Source: Bradyrhizobium diazoefficiens
GTDB lineage: Bacteria; Pseudomonadota; Alphaproteobacteria; Rhizobiales; Xanthobacteraceae
Direction: 5' to 3'
Assembly: GCF_016616885.1 (NCBI RefSeq)
Contig: NZ_CP067102.1
Coordinates: 2,012,501 to 2,076,500 of the forward strand
DNA: 64,000 nucleotides
The notes under the pieces were generated by a model. It did no database searches. It was not told the DNA's origin and saw only the letters and a list, made by a program, of their open reading frames with translations. The translations under genes and the position numbers were made by a program. This document shows, one piece after another, positions 1 through 9,902 of this stretch. Each line of letters opens with the position of its first letter. The stretch's first letter is position 1.

Positions 1-53
1 ACAAGCAGATCGAGGAGCTGGGTCTCGGCTCCAAGGCGCTGCGGCCGACCTGA
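1..53 (+). CDS. C-terminal end of an unidentified gene (partial)
   Basis: An open frame enters from the left edge and ends at the TGA at 51-53. It encodes the tail KQIEELGLGSKALRPT. Only 16 residues are visible, so the family cannot be named and the coding status itself is an inference. After the stop there is about 130 bp before the end of the convergent SpeD-like gene. Confidence 0.3.
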   Translation, partial: KQIEELGLGSKALRPT

Positions 54-184
54 GGCGGCATCGATTGAAGATGCAATGCGGCAATGGGCATTGCCAAGGC
101 GCACTCGCGCCGAAGCTGCGCCACAAGATGGTTGTCCGATTGATGCAGCGATCTCGATGACTGATCCAAGGGGTCGACTACCTC

Positions 185-577
185 TCAACCGGTTGGCTTG
201 ATTGACACACCTCTCCGGAAGCTGCGAACGTCCGACCGTTCGGGCTGAAAAGCCTCAACTAGAACTGGCACGGCATTCGCAGGATTGCTGTCACCACATA
301 CGAAAACATCAACGGCCGCGTAGGACCTCTCAGGCCAAGTATGTAAGGTCATGTGCGATTCAGCCAGCAAGGCTATTGCCGACACGCCGTCGCCTGGACA
401 AAATTTATGCACATGAAGGTGGAGTAACGTCGCACTCGCTGCATGGATGGCTTTTCGGATTGCGTCTTCCGCAAGGTCCGGATCATCGAGGTTTTTCGCT
501 CCCCATAGCTCGATGAGCATATGCGTCGCACCGGTGGCCTGAGCCGGTGGTACTTCTTGTTCGTTATCAATAATCAT
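185..577 (-). CDS. speD: S-adenosylmethionine decarboxylase proenzyme (SpeD-like)
   Basis: This 130-residue protein has the size and motifs of the prokaryotic class 1B AdoMet decarboxylase, which removes the carboxyl group of S-adenosylmethionine to give the aminopropyl donor for spermidine-type polyamines. The self-cleavage site is seen as ESHMTLHTWPE: cleavage would fall between Glu73 and Ser74, and Ser74 would become the pyruvoyl cofactor. His79 and Cys94 sit at the spacing expected for the processing His and catalytic Cys. The ATG is preceded by a GGAG Shine-Dalgarno. No aminopropyltransferase (SpeE) lies beside it; the next gene is a divergent NRPS. That suggests, as inference, that decarboxylated AdoMet serves the neighbouring pathway. 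Confidence 0.88.
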   Translation of the reverse strand: MIIDNEQEVPPAQATGATHMLIELWGAKNLDDPDLAEDAIRKAIHAASATLLHLHVHKFCPGDGVSAIALLAESHMTLHTWPERSYAAVDVFVCGDSNPANAVPVLVEAFQPERSDVRSFRRGVSIKPTG

Positions 578-1025
578 TCAGAAATCTCCATTGAATTCGA
601 CGGCTCGATAACATGAGCTATTCGGGATTTAGGTGACGGGGTGATCAGGCGGCGTGTTTTGCCGGTGGGTTCATGACCTCAATGCCGCATCAAGGACTTG
701 GCGTCGTCTCAAAGGCACAAATCAGTCGCGCGCAATCGGTGTTACCGCTTGGGCGCCGTAGGGATCCGCAGCCCGGCGAGCGCCAAGTCCGCTTTCGTGA
801 GGAGAGCACCAAACCATGGTCCAGGCACCCGTTGGTTGCGGGTGCCATGCAGATTGACGCGTGTCGACTACAAGATCCGGTAGGTGCCAACGCAAATTTG
901 AGGCCCTAGCGTACGGCCGCGTTCCCCTGACATCATCGAGGAAACAGTGGTGAACGCAAAGGACGGGAAGCTAAGAAACAGACAAACGGCACACTGTGCC
1001 TGGCCGATACCGGAGAGGCTACGCA
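578..1025. other. Divergent intergenic region between speD-like gene and NRPS gene
   Basis: This 448-bp spacer must hold both divergent promoters. I found no sigma-54 element with the GG-N10-GC spacing and no nod box. Short open frames on both strands have no recognisable product. The GGAGAGG Shine-Dalgarno of the NRPS lies at 1012-1018. Confidence 0.5.
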
Positions 1026-4000
1026 ATGCATGCCCTCAATCAGGATCATCGGTGTTCTGATTCAAGGGCCCCTGAAGGCGATGAATGGGGGACGCATTTG
1101 CCTAGCCGAGATCTACCCGACAAAAACCCGTACGTGGAACGTCAACCGATCGAGGCGAACACGGCGATCGATCGCATTGCAAGATCCGATCCGGAGAGAA
1201 TTGCGCTGAGGAGCGGCGCCGACGAACTCACTTACGAGGCGCTGCGACTAAGATCGGATGCCCTCGCAAGCAGGCTACGAGAGCATGGCGCTCGGGGCGC
1301 GGTCGTCGGATATTGGGGTGAGCGTGGCCTCGACTGGGCGACGGCGGTCGTCGCAATTTTGAAGGCCGGATCAACGTACCTACCGCTGGATCCATCGTTA
1401 CCGGCTTCACGTACATCGTTCATAATTGAGCAGAGTCGCTGTGCTTTGATTATTGGTCCCGACCAGCAGCATTGGCTCAGCCTGTTCCAGACGAGCAGCA
1501 AAGGCACCATCCAATTCATGCCGATACAGGCGGAGCTGCGTGAGCGCCAGCCTTCGGCCTTCCAGCCATCATCGTGCGCGGATGGACACGCCTACATTCT
1601 GTTTACCTCTGGTTCGACGGGCCAGCCTAAGGGCGCAATGATTGCGCGTGCAGCCCTCAACAATCATTTGGCGGCAAAAATTGATGCCCTGACCCTCACT
1701 CGAACGGATTGCATTGCCGAGACCGCATCGCATTGTTTTGACATCTCGCTGTGGCAGCTTCTGGCAGGGCTTTGCATCGGAGCCAATATCGCGATCATTG
1801 ATGATGCGACACTGAAATCACCAGTATCTCTTCTCAAAGCATTTCAAGGGTACGGCGTGACGGTTGCTCAATTCGTCCCGTCAATGCTTGCAGCATTTGT
1901 TGAATATCTGCAGCGCCTTGCGCCGGCTGAGCGAACTCTGGACAGTTTGCGGATTATTTCCACGGTTGGAGAACCCCTAACGCCCGGGCTGGCGCGCGCA
2001 TGGCTTGCCTTATATCCAACGGTCCCCATTCTAAACCACTACGGGCCTACCGAATGCGCCGACGGTGTTACCCACAATCTGGTTTCCGTACCGCCCGCGG
2101 TGGCTGACATTTATGTGCCGATCGGCAAGCCGATTGCGAATCTTGAGGTCTACATCGCCGATGGATCTCGTCTATGCGACACGGGAGAGATCGGCGAAAT
2201 CTGCGTTAGCGGCGTTGGTGTGGCTACTGGCTACGTCAATGACCACGTCCGCACCAAGGATGCCTTTGGGCCAAACCCGTTCTCGAACGATCCGTCGTTC
2301 CGGCGCCTGTACAGGACAGGTGATCTTGGACGCGTTCGTTCCGATGGCCTTTTGGAATGTCTTGGTCGACGGGACCGTCAGGTCAAAATCCGCGGGCACA
2401 GAATTGAACTCGGAGAAATCGAGGCGCGTCTCTCCGCTCATCACTTGGTAGGTCGCGCTGTCGCGGTGGCGTCCGTCTGCGCAGGCGTAAAGCTTACGGC
2501 GCGAGACATAACCGGCGCCGAGGGGGAAACTGGATCGAGACGAATCGTCGCGTATGTGTCAGCTCCGGCTGAAGTGACGGAATGCGAGCTCTTGGAATTT
2601 CTTGCCGAAGCGCTTCCTACCTACATGCTCCCAGAAAGGATCATCCACGTCGACGGTATTCCACGGACCAGAAACGGAAAGGTCGACTTTGGAGCATTGC
2701 CGGACCCGACCAGTGTTCGTCCTCCAATGCCGACGTCATTCGAGGGGCCGCGAACAGAGGTTGAAGCCAAGCTGTGTCAAATCTGGTCAGGCATTCTGGG
2801 CATTGAGAACATTGGCGTGAATGATCAGTTCATAAGCCTCGGCGGAGACTCGCTCCGAGCGATGCTCATATTGGGCCAATTGCAGACCGATCTCGGAGTA
2901 AGAGCGGATTTCAGGCTCGTCCTGAATGGAACGATACGATCCCTTGCGGCTTCGATCTCGACCCGAAGCGAGTCCAAACCGTGCATGGGCCCCGCGCACG
3001 GAAAGCTTATGCGATCGCCTCTGACGCGAGTTCAGGAACACCTATGGTTTCTCTCCCAGCTCGATCCGTCTGCCAAGAACTACATCATTCAAGGCGGCCT
3101 GCGAATAAGAGGCATCATCGATCTGGCCGGGTTCAATCGCGCCTGGACCGATGTCGTTCGCTTCCATCAGGCCCTTTCTGCGCGTTTTATCGACGAGGAT
3201 GGTCCGGTCCAGCTCTTTGATGCTCCGCAATGTGCACATCTTGAATTGGCTGATGCATCTCATCTGTCGGCGCAGGAAGCTGAGGAGCTGATCGCAGAGT
3301 TGCGGCGAACAGAGCTGAACGGCAGCTTTGATCTCAGCCAGGGCAATCTGTTTCGCGGGCGCATGATCCGTTTTGGCCCCGACCACCATCTGATACTGAT
3401 CACCGCTCACGAAATTATTATCGATGCCTGGTCGATCTCTGTTCTGCTCAGAGACCTTCGACAAAGGTACCTACATGCTGCGGCGTCTTTGCCAAAGAAC
3501 CGCGCCTCCCTTTCGACCTACGCGATCTGGGAAAAACAGCACGCGACCCCAGAGGCGCTGGCAAGCCAGCGCAGCTATTGGCGCCGTCAGATTGGTGATG
3601 ATCCGCCGGTGCTTTCGCTTGGAACGGGACAAGCGCGGCCGCGGGCAAAGTCTCACCGGGGCGCGTCGCATGCGGTGCTGCTCGGCAGCGAGCTCTCCAA
3701 TCAGGTACGGGAGTTTGCGCGCCGACATAGATGCACCACGTCGACAACGCTCCTCGCGTGCTTCAAGCTGTTGCTACGGATGTACAGCGGTCAGGATGAT
3801 GTTATCGTCGGCATACCGCACGTCGTACGGGATCAGCCCGGCAGTGCCGACATTGTCGGCTTTTTCCTGAATATGCTGCCGATCCGTTCCGCGATCGATG
3901 TTGGTCAGTCCTTTGCGGTTCATGCCTTGCGCGTCCAGGGCCTGGTCAGCGATGCCATCGCAAATTCGGCATATCCGTTCGGCTGGATGGTAAGGGATAG

Positions 4001-7000
4001 CCGGCTATATCGCGAAGCGGAACGATCGCCGATCTTCCAGGTCATGTTCAACATGTACTCCGAGGCCGCGGAGCCACCGGATCAGCATGAGTTCAATCTG
4101 ACTTTCCGCGAATACGACACCGGCTATGTAAAATTCGATCTGACCTTGTACGCACAAGATCAGGGCGATGAAATGGCCCTCCAGCTAGCATATGCCCAAG
4201 ACATATTTTCCAGCGATCTCATCGGCCGTATGGCTGATAATCTGCGCTGTCTGATTGCAGCCTGCGTTGATAATCCGCTTGCGCCCGTTAAGGATCTGAG
4301 CTGCCTCAGCGCGGCCGATGTCGTTATGCTGGACTCGCTGGATGGCTCGGCGCAGTCATACTCGACTGAATGTCCACTTGTCGAAGCGTTCGAGCAAATC
4401 AGCGCCTCTCATTGCACCCAGGTGGCATATTTTGGTGATTTCGGTGAGATCACATTCGGCGATCTGCGTGAGCGCGTAACGGCGATCAGGTCATTACTGG
4501 AAGCGTCTGACGTTGGGGCTGGCGACAGGGTCGCCATGCTGGTCGACCGGTCGCCTGATGTGGCCGCTGTTATTCTTGCGGCACGCGCCTTGCAGTCAAT
4601 CGTTGTCCCCATATCACCGGATTATCCGCGTGATCGGATCGACCATATCCTGCGAGATAGTCAGGCAAAGCTTTTGGTACACGCAAATACCACTGACCTT
4701 GGTGTTGACCTGCCGTCGATTTGTCTGTTGACCCTTCAAGGACGCGGTGCGCTCGCGCACGAGTGTATATGCAGCGGCGGACCATCAGATCAGAGAATTG
4801 CGAGCCTGATATACACGTCGTCCTCGACCGGGAAGGCGAAGGGGGTTCTCATCCCGGAATCGTCAGTTCTTAATCGACTGAACTGGATGTGGCGAAGCGC
4901 TCCCTTCGGCAATACTGACGTAATGGTTGTCCAGAAGTCCGCATCACTTGTTGCGTCCGCTTGGGAATACTTCGGGGGGCTTCTGAGAGGCGTATCCACG
5001 CTAATCCTGACCCAGGAGCAGTTGCTGGATCCAGATCTGTTGTTGAGCACATTGGCGGGACGTCGCGCGACACACTTATTTGCCTCGCCGCCACTCCTGA
5101 CCGGCCTCATTGCTTCCCAAGAACGGCAGCCAAGATCCACTTCCTTGCGGTTCGTCACAAGCAGCGCTGAACCGATGCCGTCTTCGCTGCCCGTTCGCTG
5201 GCGTGCGTCTTTCCCGGACGTGCCGTTGTGGAACTTCTATGGCACTACGGAATGTGCATCCAACGCCGCAGTCTACAAAACGTCGGATGCCGACGACGGC
5301 GCGTCGCTCGTCCCCGTTGGGCGCCCAATCGATAACGTCAAGCTCTACGTGCTCGATGGCAGCTTGAAGAGAGTCCCTGTCGGAGCCGCCGGTGAACTCT
5401 GCATCGCGGGACGCTGCGTAAGCGCTGGGTACTGGCGGGATCAGGAGCGGACAACCCGTTGTTTCGTGCCGAATCCTTATGGTGATGGACAATACAGCGT
5501 CCTCTATCGAAGTGGCGATATCGCGCGCATCTCAACCAGCGGCCTTCTCGAAATTTGCGGCCGGTCGGACAACCAGATCAAGGTACGGGGCTATCGCATT
5601 GAGCTGGAGGAGGTCGAAAAGGCTCTTGAGTCTCATCCGGCAATCGCAAAGGCCGCGGTCGTCCCAGAAGCCATGGACGGCCATTGTCGCTTGATCGCCA
5701 ACGTGATTCCCGCGCGCGACTCTCTAATCTCTGAAGATATTGTCGTCCACCTGCGCCACACATTGCCGTCCTACATGATTCCCGCAGCCTTTCGTTTGAT
5801 TGACAGTATCCCCCTCACGACGAGCGGGAAGATAGACCGTGCGGGCCTGATGTCGGTTCCTTACCGAGAAGTCGGGCCTGCTCCATCTGCCGAGCCCCGC
5901 ACGGGGAAGGAGCGTGTTCTTGCTGGGATCTGGCAGGATCTACTGGGCGTCAAGCGGGTCGGAATTGATCAGGTCTTCTTTGATATCGGCGGAGATTCTC
6001 TCCTGAGCGTGCGCTGCGTGACGCTGGCGCGCAAAGCCGGGCTGAATCTTACTGTTGACCAACTCTATCGAACCCCGACCATTAGGGAATTGGCGGCAGA
6101 TGGAGCGACGGTTACACCCCATACCGTCCCTTCCGCGGATGGCTCGTTGCCAGTTATCCCCGCGATCGCATCTTGGAAGGCTCTTGTCGGCTTCGATGAG
6201 CATTACAACATAGGCGATCTGTTCTTCCTGCCCGGCGGGATCCTGGACATCCGGCTGCTGGAGCGCGCCCTTGCCCATGTCATGGATAGGCACGAAGGCC
6301 TCAGGCTCCGTATCGCGCGAACCGACGATGGTCTACGTCTGACGATCGCAGCTTCCATGGCCGAGCGCCTCGTGGAGGAGATCAATCTTGTCGGAATGAC
6401 CAGCCTGCGGCAGCGTAAGGCAATCGAGAGCATCTCAGCAAGACGTCAACATATGTTCGTTTTTGACGGCCAGACGCCTCTTGTTAACGTCACGGTGTTC
6501 CGCACATCGGAAAGCGGCGATTACTATCTGCTGGTCCTGATGCATCATTTCGTAGCAGACGGGATAGGCTATCGCCTGTTCCTGGAAGCATTGGATGCGG
6601 CATACGACGGCTTTGGCTCAGGCCACGCCATAAGCAGTCCCGAGAACATGCAAATGCTCTCTCGATGGCTGAGACGCCTTGAGCACTACGCGAACAGCGA
6701 AGCGCCAGCCGAACTCGAATACTGGGAGGGGATCGACTACGATCAATTCAATTTGGACGTCAGCGACACCTCATCCGGCGGCGCGAGCTTTTCGGACGTG
6801 ACCGCTAGAGAGCTGCATTATGCACGCCTTGAAGGCCGCAAGGAGGACGCAAATTGCCGATCCCTTGGGGAAGATCACGCCAAGCATCATCTGGAGATTG
6901 GCAACGAAGCGACAGCTGATCTCCTCAAGATTGCAACCAGATCGGCGCATTGTAAGGACATTGACGTATTTCTTGCCGCCATATCGGGCGCCTGTGGACG

Positions 7001-7565
7001 TGTTTACGGCAACTATTCGCTCTGGATTGATAGCCTTACTTCGACCCGAGGTCAGCTGTTTGCAGATATTGATCCATCGCAGATCATTGGCCATATCAGC
7101 GAACTGGTTCCGCTTTCCTTGAGTCTTTCCGGAACGGAGTCCCGTCCCGATCGTGCTCGTTCAATAAACCGCCAGCGCAATGTCCTGCCACGCAGGGGAA
7201 TAGGGTTTCGGGCCTTGAAATTCCTAAACCGAGATCCGGCCGTGCGGAGCCGGATCGATCGTCTGCCCTTACCCAAAATTGGACTGAATTATCGAGCGGG
7301 TTTGCAGCGCCATTTTCCGCGCCGCCTCCTAGCCCAGGAACCGTCTCCAATCTGGATCGGCGAAGACATGGATGAAGCAGCCGCGAGTCACCTCTTCTGG
7401 TTTGATGTCGGATATCAAGCCGGCCGTCTACAGATTGAAACTAGATATGATCCAACTGAGATCGGTTATGAGGCGACCCGGAATCTTTGCAACGTGTTGC
7501 AACAGGAGCTGTTGCTGACGATCAGCGAATTCGGAAGAGCCGGCGACACTGTCATCCGTGAATGA
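1026..7565 (+). CDS. Two-module nonribosomal peptide synthetase, A-PCP-C-A-PCP-C
   Basis: This 2179-residue cytosolic megasynthase would activate and join two monomers. Domains in order: A1 (about 40-565, core YILFTSGSTG near 190, GPTE, NGKVD); PCP1 (GGDSL, Ser608); C1 (about 663-1098); A2 (about 1119-1610); PCP2 (GGDSL, Ser1658); terminal C (about 1700-2160, intact HHxxxDG at 1840-1846). No thioesterase or reductase follows, so release is probably by the last C domain onto a free nucleophile. Oddities: the C1 active site reads HEIIIDA (795-801) instead of HHxxxDG. The A2 core is TSSSTG, and Val1309 stands where the amino-group-binding Asp of amino-acid-activating domains is expected. By-eye specificity letters are D-I-W-Q-S-V-H-D-G for A1 and V-A-W-A-V-S-F-S-N for A2; I do not assign substrates. 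The ATG at 1026 is preferred over an upstream GTG (996) because GGAGAGG lies 7 bp before it. The exporter gene overlaps its 3' end. Confidence 0.93.
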   Translation: MHALNQDHRCSDSRAPEGDEWGTHLPSRDLPDKNPYVERQPIEANTAIDRIARSDPERIALRSGADELTYEALRLRSDALASRLREHGARGAVVGYWGERGLDWATAVVAILKAGSTYLPLDPSLPASRTSFIIEQSRCALIIGPDQQHWLSLFQTSSKGTIQFMPIQAELRERQPSAFQPSSCADGHAYILFTSGSTGQPKGAMIARAALNNHLAAKIDALTLTRTDCIAETASHCFDISLWQLLAGLCIGANIAIIDDATLKSPVSLLKAFQGYGVTVAQFVPSMLAAFVEYLQRLAPAERTLDSLRIISTVGEPLTPGLARAWLALYPTVPILNHYGPTECADGVTHNLVSVPPAVADIYVPIGKPIANLEVYIADGSRLCDTGEIGEICVSGVGVATGYVNDHVRTKDAFGPNPFSNDPSFRRLYRTGDLGRVRSDGLLECLGRRDRQVKIRGHRIELGEIEARLSAHHLVGRAVAVASVCAGVKLTARDITGAEGETGSRRIVAYVSAPAEVTECELLEFLAEALPTYMLPERIIHVDGIPRTRNGKVDFGALPDPTSVRPPMPTSFEGPRTEVEAKLCQIWSGILGIENIGVNDQFISLGGDSLRAMLILGQLQTDLGVRADFRLVLNGTIRSLAASISTRSESKPCMGPAHGKLMRSPLTRVQEHLWFLSQLDPSAKNYIIQGGLRIRGIIDLAGFNRAWTDVVRFHQALSARFIDEDGPVQLFDAPQCAHLELADASHLSAQEAEELIAELRRTELNGSFDLSQGNLFRGRMIRFGPDHHLILITAHEIIIDAWSISVLLRDLRQRYLHAAASLPKNRASLSTYAIWEKQHATPEALASQRSYWRRQIGDDPPVLSLGTGQARPRAKSHRGASHAVLLGSELSNQVREFARRHRCTTSTTLLACFKLLLRMYSGQDDVIVGIPHVVRDQPGSADIVGFFLNMLPIRSAIDVGQSFAVHALRVQGLVSDAIANSAYPFGWMVRDSRLYREAERSPIFQVMFNMYSEAAEPPDQHEFNLTFREYDTGYVKFDLTLYAQDQGDEMALQLAYAQDIFSSDLIGRMADNLRCLIAACVDNPLAPVKDLSCLSAADVVMLDSLDGSAQSYSTECPLVEAFEQISASHCTQVAYFGDFGEITFGDLRERVTAIRSLLEASDVGAGDRVAMLVDRSPDVAAVILAARALQSIVVPISPDYPRDRIDHILRDSQAKLLVHANTTDLGVDLPSICLLTLQGRGALAHECICSGGPSDQRIASLIYTSSSTGKAKGVLIPESSVLNRLNWMWRSAPFGNTDVMVVQKSASLVASAWEYFGGLLRGVSTLILTQEQLLDPDLLLSTLAGRRATHLFASPPLLTGLIASQERQPRSTSLRFVTSSAEPMPSSLPVRWRASFPDVPLWNFYGTTECASNAAVYKTSDADDGASLVPVGRPIDNVKLYVLDGSLKRVPVGAAGELCIAGRCVSAGYWRDQERTTRCFVPNPYGDGQYSVLYRSGDIARISTSGLLEICGRSDNQIKVRGYRIELEEVEKALESHPAIAKAAVVPEAMDGHCRLIANVIPARDSLISEDIVVHLRHTLPSYMIPAAFRLIDSIPLTTSGKIDRAGLMSVPYREVGPAPSAEPRTGKERVLAGIWQDLLGVKRVGIDQVFFDIGGDSLLSVRCVTLARKAGLNLTVDQLYRTPTIRELAADGATVTPHTVPSADGSLPVIPAIASWKALVGFDEHYNIGDLFFLPGGILDIRLLERALAHVMDRHEGLRLRIARTDDGLRLTIAASMAERLVEEINLVGMTSLRQRKAIESISARRQHMFVFDGQTPLVNVTVFRTSESGDYYLLVLMHHFVADGIGYRLFLEALDAAYDGFGSGHAISSPENMQMLSRWLRRLEHYANSEAPAELEYWEGIDYDQFNLDVSDTSSGGASFSDVTARELHYARLEGRKEDANCRSLGEDHAKHHLEIGNEATADLLKIATRSAHCKDIDVFLAAISGACGRVYGNYSLWIDSLTSTRGQLFADIDPSQIIGHISELVPLSLSLSGTESRPDRARSINRQRNVLPRRGIGFRALKFLNRDPAVRSRIDRLPLPKIGLNYRAGLQRHFPRRLLAQEPSPIWIGEDMDEAAASHLFWFDVGYQAGRLQIETRYDPTEIGYEATRNLCNVLQQELLLTISEFGRAGDTVIRE

Positions 7566-8985
7566 GCCGGATGCGGAAGTAGCGGTCGAGTGCGATCGGG
7601 ATGTGATGGCAAAGAAGAAGCATAACATCGATCTATCGGATCCCAATCTGGCGAGCCTTATCCTGCGACTCGCAATTCCCTCTATTGTTGGCCTATCGAT
7701 CAACGCGGTACAGCAGGCCGTCAATGCGATCTTTGTTGGTGCACTTGGCGCGCAGGCGATCGCAGCTGTCAGCATGACCTTGCCTGTCGTGGTCCTGCTG
7801 ACGGCAGTCGGTCAGGGAATCGGGGTTGGAACAGCCTCGTTCATATCTCGTCATCTTGGTGCTGGTGAGTACCTGGAGGCAAGTAGGGGCGCGAGTACTG
7901 CACTGGCCCTGGCCGCTCCGATCGGTGTCATGTTTACGGTTCTCCTACTGCTAAACTTGCGACGGATCTTCGTAACGCTCGGGGCAACTCCAACCATCAT
8001 GCCCGTGGCGCTCGACTATGCGGCGACGCTATTGTTCGGGTACACCCTGATGCTTCTAAACATCGTCAACGGCTTCATCGTTAGAGCCGAGGGCAACACA
8101 CGTTTCAGCATGTGGACGATGCTTACCGCCTTCATACTGAACGCGGTGCTCGATCCGGCCTTCATCTTCTTACTGGATCTCGGTGTACGAGGCGCAGCCC
8201 TCGCAACGCTGGTATCTCAGATCGCTGCCATTGGCCTCTATATTGCGCATTTTTCGAAGCTACGCGGAATAGTCCTCGTCAAGATATCTTACGTCTCATT
8301 GCGAACACGTCGCATCAGACAGCTCGCGTTCATAGGAGCGCCAGCAACCATGACCGGCATTTTGTCTGCCATTGCCTCTATGCTCTTGTACGGAGCTGCT
8401 GCGCCGTTCGGGGACGACTGCATCGCGGCCATGGGAATAGCTGTGCGATTGCTGACGATCGGCGCACTGCCTGTCACCGGCTTTTGTATGGGCTCTCAGG
8501 CTGTCTTGGGTTTCGGTTGGGGCGCACGCGATCTTCCCCGCGTATGGAAGACTGCAAAGCTCATGCTGTTCATGACTGTCGCGCTTTCGGTCGCGTATTC
8601 TGCGGCCGTTGTGAGTTTTGCCCGACCTTTGGTCAAGCTGTTCAGCGATAGCGAGAACGTCACGGAAATTGCCGTCTTGACCTGTATCGTTTTCCATCTC
8701 TTTTTTTGGCTTTTTGGTGTTGAGAGTTTCGTGACGACGATGCTTCAGTCGTTCGGGAGAGCACGCCTCAGCGTGATTGTCTCCTTGGCCAGGCACGGCT
8801 ATTTCTTCATACCGGCCGTACTGTTGTTGCCAGTCATATCTGGTTTCAACGGGCTGTTGGCCAGTCAGGCGATCGCTGAGCTGGGTGCTGGAATGATTGC
8901 ACTGTTTGTCATGTTCCACCAGTTTGCTGAGCTCAGACGAGCGCTCCGGCACGCAACTTCAAGGCCGATCGGGATCGCGGGTTGA
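7558..8985 (+). CDS. MATE-family multidrug/metabolite exporter
   Basis: This is a 475-residue polytopic inner-membrane protein of the MATE (NorM/DinF) family, which exports organic compounds using a cation gradient. It is almost wholly hydrophobic, with about twelve helices, and has the family N-terminal pattern LRLAIPSIVGLSINAVQQAV followed by an IFVG segment. The GTG at 7558 overlaps the NRPS stop codon, which implies translational coupling. An ATG at 7606, giving 459 residues, is an alternative start, and neither has a strong Shine-Dalgarno. Position directly behind the NRPS makes it the likely exporter of the NRPS product, or a self-protection pump (inference). Confidence 0.9.
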   Translation: MNEPDAEVAVECDRDVMAKKKHNIDLSDPNLASLILRLAIPSIVGLSINAVQQAVNAIFVGALGAQAIAAVSMTLPVVVLLTAVGQGIGVGTASFISRHLGAGEYLEASRGASTALALAAPIGVMFTVLLLLNLRRIFVTLGATPTIMPVALDYAATLLFGYTLMLLNIVNGFIVRAEGNTRFSMWTMLTAFILNAVLDPAFIFLLDLGVRGAALATLVSQIAAIGLYIAHFSKLRGIVLVKISYVSLRTRRIRQLAFIGAPATMTGILSAIASMLLYGAAAPFGDDCIAAMGIAVRLLTIGALPVTGFCMGSQAVLGFGWGARDLPRVWKTAKLMLFMTVALSVAYSAAVVSFARPLVKLFSDSENVTEIAVLTCIVFHLFFWLFGVESFVTTMLQSFGRARLSVIVSLARHGYFFIPAVLLLPVISGFNGLLASQAIAELGAGMIALFVMFHQFAELRRALRHATSRPIGIAG

Positions 8986-9129
8986 TCTGACCACGGACAT
9001 CGTCGCTGACCGGAGCATTGAGCCTACATAGCCGTGGAGGTAGTGCTCTCAAGAAGTGACGCACGTAATGTGCAGGAGCCATGCAGCTATAGTGGTGTTT
9101 CTCGGCCTGTTCACTTGTGGTGCTCTGCG

Positions 9130-9309
9130 GCTGGGCTTCGCGAGGGTTGCTCCGGGACGCGGCTCTTCGCTCATCGCCTGCTCCATATTGCTTTCCACGA
9201 AACGGCCCTTGGTCCGCGACACGGTCGAGCCGCTCACGCCAACGCTCGCGGCGATCTCCTCGTCGCGCGGCTCGGCATCAGCGGCCAGAAGAACCTGTAC
9301 ACGTGAACA
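9130..9309 (-). pseudogene. IS630-family transposase, N-terminal helix-turn-helix remnant
   Basis: Read on the minus strand, this stretch encodes a short piece with DEEIAASVGVSGSTVSRTKG followed by a FVESN segment and SEEPRPG. That is the typical N-terminal helix-turn-helix of IS630-family transposases. The frame is lost on both sides and no catalytic DDE part is present nearby, so it is a dead fragment. It indicates past insertion between the NRPS-MATE genes and the next unit. Confidence 0.7.
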
Positions 9310-9768
9310 AGGTCCATCACGCCATCACCCCGGGATCAAGATGAGGTCGGGCTACATTTCGATTGAAATGGAGACCGAGCGCAGGGTGATCTGAGTCTGA
9401 GGCCTTGGCGAAGACGGCTTCAATGCGTTCACGGACTTCGCAATCGAAGAGCCTGATCGAGCTGATCAGATTCTACAAAGAAAGCCGTGGACTGCTTGCC
9501 CGGGGACCCTGCGGCCTGCGCCGAATGGATGCGCGCCAGGCGTTGAAGGTAACGCTTGAGCAGACCGATACTCCAGCCAACGCCGCGAGATGAGCCTTTC
9601 CAATCGCTACGAATTGGCGGGCTGTGGCAGACGGGTCGAACCAGAAAATGGCAGGACTGCGTCGGACGTTTACCTTGCAGAGATTCAGTGACTTCCCATT
9701 GCGGCAGGCACCAATCAAGAAAGCGGTTGGTATCCAATGGCGCCTAGCCATTAGCTGAGGCAAAGCAA
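9310..9768. other. Non-coding or decayed stretch
   Basis: Only short overlapping open frames without recognisable products are present. It adjoins the IS630 remnant and is probably debris. Confidence 0.4.
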
Positions 9769-9805
9769 TGCGTGCTTTCGGGCTCGAACGGCCCGAAAGC
9801 ACGCA
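9769..9805. terminator. Strong stem-loop, probable terminator of the porin gene
   Basis: A perfect 15-bp stem, TGCGTGCTTTCGGGC at 9769-9783, pairs with its complement at 9791-9805 across a 7-nt loop. It lies about 100 bp past the stop of the minus-strand porin. On that strand it is followed by TTGCTTT, a weak T-tract. It could also be a bidirectional terminator or a protein-binding palindrome. Confidence 0.5.
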
Positions 9806-9902
9806 GCGTTGTTCTCGGTCTCCGCCCGACGCGAGCCCAAGCTCCGCGATTTCGTCATCTATAGTTACGGCTTCCGAAGCTTGGAGCGGCGAGCTAGCAG
9901 TT

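Noticed and set aside
996..1025. GTG start for the NRPS at 996
   Set aside because: No ribosome site precedes it, whereas GGAGAGG lies 7 bp before the ATG at 1026.
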